From contig CAZDCD010000008.1 of NCBI GenBank assembly GCA_964503885.1, positions 110,248 through 174,247 on the forward strand: 64,000 nt of DNA. The letters are read 5' to 3'. The notes under the pieces were generated by a model that searched no databases, had not been told where the DNA came from, and was given only the letters and a program-made list of their open reading frames with translations. Shown one piece after another: positions 61,654 through 64,000 of the stretch (the first letter of the stretch is position 1; each line of letters begins with the position of its first letter). The stretch comes from CAZDCD01 sp964503885 (GTDB lineage: Bacteria; Bacteroidota; Bacteroidia; Bacteroidales; UBA10428). Made by a program: the position numbers and the translations under genes.

Positions 61654-61676
61654 TTGTTAGGCAATTTGTTAGGCAA
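61654..61676 (+). repeat. Tandem 11-base repeats beside the attachment site
   Basis: TTGTTAGGCAA occurs at 61654-61664 and again at 61666-61676, a 12-base period. TTTTGCA also recurs just before (61634-61640 and 61644-61650). They lie between the tRNA fragment and the integrase gene and may be arm-type binding sites for the integrase or an excisionase. Confidence 0.55.
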
Positions 61677-61695
61677 ATAATTCAGGTATAATGGC

Positions 61696-61703
61696 TATAT
61701 TTG
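61696..61703 (+). promoter_or_regulatory. Candidate -7 element of the integrase gene
   Basis: TATATTTG (61696-61703) matches TAnnTTTG 21 bases before the integrase ATG. No -33 TTTG is at the normal distance. The repeats at 61654-61676 overlap the expected -33 region, so binding there could control int. Confidence 0.45.
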
Positions 61704-61724
61704 CAGATATAAAATCATTTTGTT

Positions 61725-62969
61725 ATGCAAATTAATAAACATAATGTAAGCACGGCGATAATTCTTGATAAAAGAAAAGCGACAAAAGAGGGAAAATTTC
61801 CAGTTAAACTTCGGGTTACTTATAACCGTGTTCCCCATTATTACGGAACAAATTGTATTCTCTCCGAAAAGGAATTTGAAAAAGTCAATTCCAAAAATCC
61901 CAGGGGAGAATATAAAGAGGTTAAGCTAAAACTATCATATATTGAAGATAAGGCACTGGACGTAATTAATGGACTTCCTGAGTTCTCTTTTGATAAATTC
62001 AAAGCCAATTTTGGAAGAAAACCCCAGGATCTGCGAAATGTATACCACTATTTTGATAAGAAAATCGAAGAACTGAATAATAGTGAGCAAATAGGTACGG
62101 CTAGTTCTTACAATGATAGTTTAAAATCATTGAAGAAATTCACAAAAAAAACGTCCCATATCGAATTTAAAGAATTTAGTCCCAAAAAATTAGTAGAATA
62201 TGAAGACTGGATGCTACGTAATAGAAACTCTATATCAACAGTTGGTATTTATTTAAGAAACTTAAGGGCGGTATTCAATATGGCCAGGAGACAAAGTATC
62301 ATTAATGACGAGCAATATCCTTTTGGAAAAGGGAAATATCAGATACCTACCTCTAAAAATATTAAAGAGGCGCTTACCATTGATAAAATCGGTGAGTTTT
62401 ACAACTATACTTTACCCAAATACTCCTATCAGGATAAAGCAAGGGATTTATGGTTTTTCAGTTACTTCTGTAATGGTATAAACATAGCAGATATAGCCAG
62501 GCTAAAATTTAAAAATATTTCAAACAGGTCAATAACGTTTATCCGTAAAAAAACGGCCAAAAGCAGAAAAGAACTGAGACCAGTTGTTGCTCCTCTAACC
62601 AAAGAAATTCAACAGATCATTGATAAATGGTCAAACAAGGACAATTCATCTGAAAATTATGTCTTTCCAATATTAGAGAAGGGTATGACTGCCATACAGG
62701 AAAAAAGCAGGATAAAGTGGATTGTTAAACAGACCAATAAATATATGCAACGCATAGCAGATGATCTTGGCATTAATGAAAAAATTACTACCTACACAGC
62801 CCGTCATTGTTTCTCAACTGTATTGAAGCGTTCCGGTGTTTCTACTGAGTTTATTTCAGAGAGCCTTGGGCATAATGATTTAAAAACCACTGAAAATTAT
62901 TTGGACAGTTTTGAAGATGATATTAAGTATGAATATGCTAATCTACTATCAGCTTTTAAAAGGAAATAG
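61725..62969 (+). CDS. int: Tyrosine recombinase (integrase) of a tRNA-integrated element
   Basis: The 414-residue protein has an N-terminal arm-binding domain (STAIILDKRKATKEGKFPVKLRVTYNRVPHYYGT, about 8-45). A SAM-like core-binding domain spans about 105-205, and the catalytic domain about 215-405. R360 and H361 (YTARHCFS), H383 (LGHND) and Y392 (ENYLD) are the catalytic residues. At the first catalytic arginine position the sequence is NGINIADIA, with N253 instead of Arg, a substitution also known in kind from the Bacteroides IntDOT enzyme. It starts at an ATG at 61725, right of the tRNA fragment, as expected for the integrase of the element. Confidence 0.93.
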   Translation: MQINKHNVSTAIILDKRKATKEGKFPVKLRVTYNRVPHYYGTNCILSEKEFEKVNSKNPRGEYKEVKLKLSYIEDKALDVINGLPEFSFDKFKANFGRKPQDLRNVYHYFDKKIEELNNSEQIGTASSYNDSLKSLKKFTKKTSHIEFKEFSPKKLVEYEDWMLRNRNSISTVGIYLRNLRAVFNMARRQSIINDEQYPFGKGKYQIPTSKNIKEALTIDKIGEFYNYTLPKYSYQDKARDLWFFSYFCNGINIADIARLKFKNISNRSITFIRKKTAKSRKELRPVVAPLTKEIQQIIDKWSNKDNSSENYVFPILEKGMTAIQEKSRIKWIVKQTNKYMQRIADDLGINEKITTYTARHCFSTVLKRSGVSTEFISESLGHNDLKTTENYLDSFEDDIKYEYANLLSAFKRK

Positions 62970-63134
62970 CTTAAAAGACAGACAGCAAATATTCTATATA
63001 TGACAAAAGAGCCATATTGATATGATTTGTTTTCAATAAATGACAGAAGGAGTTTTTCTTTCCCAGCGATAACCTTGAAATACTTAGTATAAGTTGATTA
63101 TAAAGTTAGCAGTCAGCTTTTTTTATCATTTTTC

Positions 63135-63165
63135 TTTGAAATCAATTTAATGTTCATTATATTTG
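63135..63165 (+). promoter_or_regulatory. Consensus promoter of the AbiEi-like gene
   Basis: TTTG (63135-63138), 19 bases, then TATATTTG (63158-63165) matches the Bacteroidota -33/-7 pattern fully. Transcription would start around 63170, only about 10 bases before the ATG at 63180, which argues against the in-frame ATG at 63150. Confidence 0.65.
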
Positions 63166-63179
63166 ACTGTTCATTGTCA

Positions 63180-64000
63180 ATGAATAGAAATGAAATGTTG
63201 AACATTCATAATGATATGTACAAAAACAACGATTTTATTTATGATGCCGCCTTTCGACTTGAGGAATTAATAAATATTCCTGTTAAAGTGGAAAGCAGAA
63301 GAAAAGAATATGATGCACTGTTAACATTGAATGAGAAACAGTTTGTTGTTGAAGCCAGACCGGAAGTCAGGGCATCGAATAAAGGTATCGTCCTGTCCCA
63401 TGTAAATGAATTGCGGGATCGAAGTAACAGACCGATAATTGTAATTGCTAAGTTCATTGCAACTGATATAGCACGGGAATTCAAAGAACAGGGAATTAAT
63501 TATATTGATATAGCCGGAAACACTTTTATCAAAAACGAGAATTTATTTATATACATTTCAGGCCAGAAATCACAAAAACTTACAAAAACCAATCAATCCA
63601 GGGCCTTCCAGGAAACCGGTATTAAACTGATATTCAATCTGCTCAAAAACCCTGAAAACCTGCAATTCTCATATAGGGAATTATCTGAATTAACCGATAT
63701 TTCAATCGGCTCTGTTAGCAATGTAATGAAAGAACTCGAAGATTTAAATTTCATATTAAAAACAAGCAAGAAACGTATCCTAAAAAATACCCGTGATTTA
63801 CTTGACCGATGGATAATAGCATACAACGATGTTCTTAAACCTCGTATTCTAAAAAAACGTATGCGGTTTGCAAATAAGAAAGACTATAATAACTGGAACG
63901 CTCTGCCAATACAAGAACTCGAAGATATTAATTTATGGGGAGGAGAACCTGCAGCAGCTATTTTAACGGGTCAGTTACAACCAGAGATATTCACGATTTA
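63180..64000 (+). CDS. AbiEi-type antitoxin-like protein, 3' end outside window
   Basis: The frame is open from the ATG at 63180 to the window end (273 residues, incomplete). The N-terminal half resembles a restriction-endonuclease-like fold: EYDALLTLNEKQFVVEARPEV with D45 and E58-A-R60 in place of the usual ExK. RPIIVIAKFIATDIAREFKEQGINYIDIAGNTFI follows. A winged-helix segment comes next (QFSYRELSELTDISIGSVSNVMKELEDLNFIL, about 163-194), then KKRILKNTRDLLDRWIIAYNDVLKPRIL and LWGGEPAAAILTGQL. This pattern is that of proteins annotated as AbiEi-family antitoxins of type IV toxin-antitoxin systems, from memory. The matching nucleotidyltransferase toxin would lie next, outside the window. Confidence 0.65.
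   Translation, partial: MNRNEMLNIHNDMYKNNDFIYDAAFRLEELINIPVKVESRRKEYDALLTLNEKQFVVEARPEVRASNKGIVLSHVNELRDRSNRPIIVIAKFIATDIAREFKEQGINYIDIAGNTFIKNENLFIYISGQKSQKLTKTNQSRAFQETGIKLIFNLLKNPENLQFSYRELSELTDISIGSVSNVMKELEDLNFILKTSKKRILKNTRDLLDRWIIAYNDVLKPRILKKRMRFANKKDYNNWNALPIQELEDINLWGGEPAAAILTGQLQPEIFTI

Overview
The window looks like a chromosomal stretch of a Bacteroidota bacterium, probably Bacteroidales-like. Several things point there. The lipid A genes include an LpxC-FabZ fusion. Iron-sulfur assembly is encoded by a sufB-C-D-S-E-T run. There is a TonB-dependent receptor with an N-terminal carboxypeptidase-regulatory-like domain, plus GSCFA, DUF5916 and SMUG2-type proteins. Ribosome-binding sites are weak, and many upstream regions carry the Bacteroidota -7 element TAnnTTTG, several with a -33 TTTG about 19 bases before it. 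The DNA is moderately AT-rich (judged by eye, not computed).

Layout. 1-1104 is the start of a family-4 glycosyltransferase running off the left edge. 1213-5348 holds a tiny CWC zinc-type protein, folB, glnS, the Kdo transferase waaA and a flavodoxin. 5378-8139 is an AT-rich ECF sigma factor operon with a membrane anchor protein, a secreted beta-helix-like protein and an outer-membrane barrel protein. 8351-10630 is the threonine-to-glycine pair kbl and tdh. 10776-15061 is a leftward run of envelope proteins (small membrane protein, LolA-like protein, secreted YidD, two paralogous TPR/membrane proteins) ending with dprA. 15253-16589 has a small beta-barrel protein and an F420-reductase-like protein. 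17010-22687 is the suf operon. thiL is divergent from it. 23957-28661 carries lpxD, lpxC-fabZ, lpxA and an HD phosphohydrolase.

28872-33582 is the rimP-nusA-infB operon with a strong promoter and a leader hairpin. Then come queG, a YjbQ protein, an alpha/beta hydrolase that lacks its nucleophilic serine, a GSCFA protein, a TonB-dependent receptor, a DUF2271 lipoprotein and a SMUG2-type glycosylase. 41127-42725 is rbfA with a LolC/E-type permease. trpS, a secreted protein, a cyclase-family hydrolase, a DUF3352-like protein with MORN-type repeats, a DUF547 protein, punA, metG, an LD-carboxypeptidase, a YraN nuclease and rtcB follow. 54538-58146 is an arsenic-type operon: thioredoxin-like protein, ArsP-like permease, P5CR-like reductase, Acr3 and rhodanese. 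It starts beside a palindromic operator but has no arsR or arsC in the window. A DUF5916 outer-membrane protein closes the chromosomal part.

At 61497-61542 there is the 3' half of a CAT-anticodon tRNA gene on the minus strand, cut at the anticodon stem and followed at once by a tyrosine recombinase. This reads as the left attachment site of an integrated element that continues past the right edge. Its first cargo gene, cut by the window end, resembles AbiEi-type antitoxins of abortive-infection systems. The most promising places for undescribed biology are this island, the secreted-YidD cluster and the regulator-less arsenic operon.
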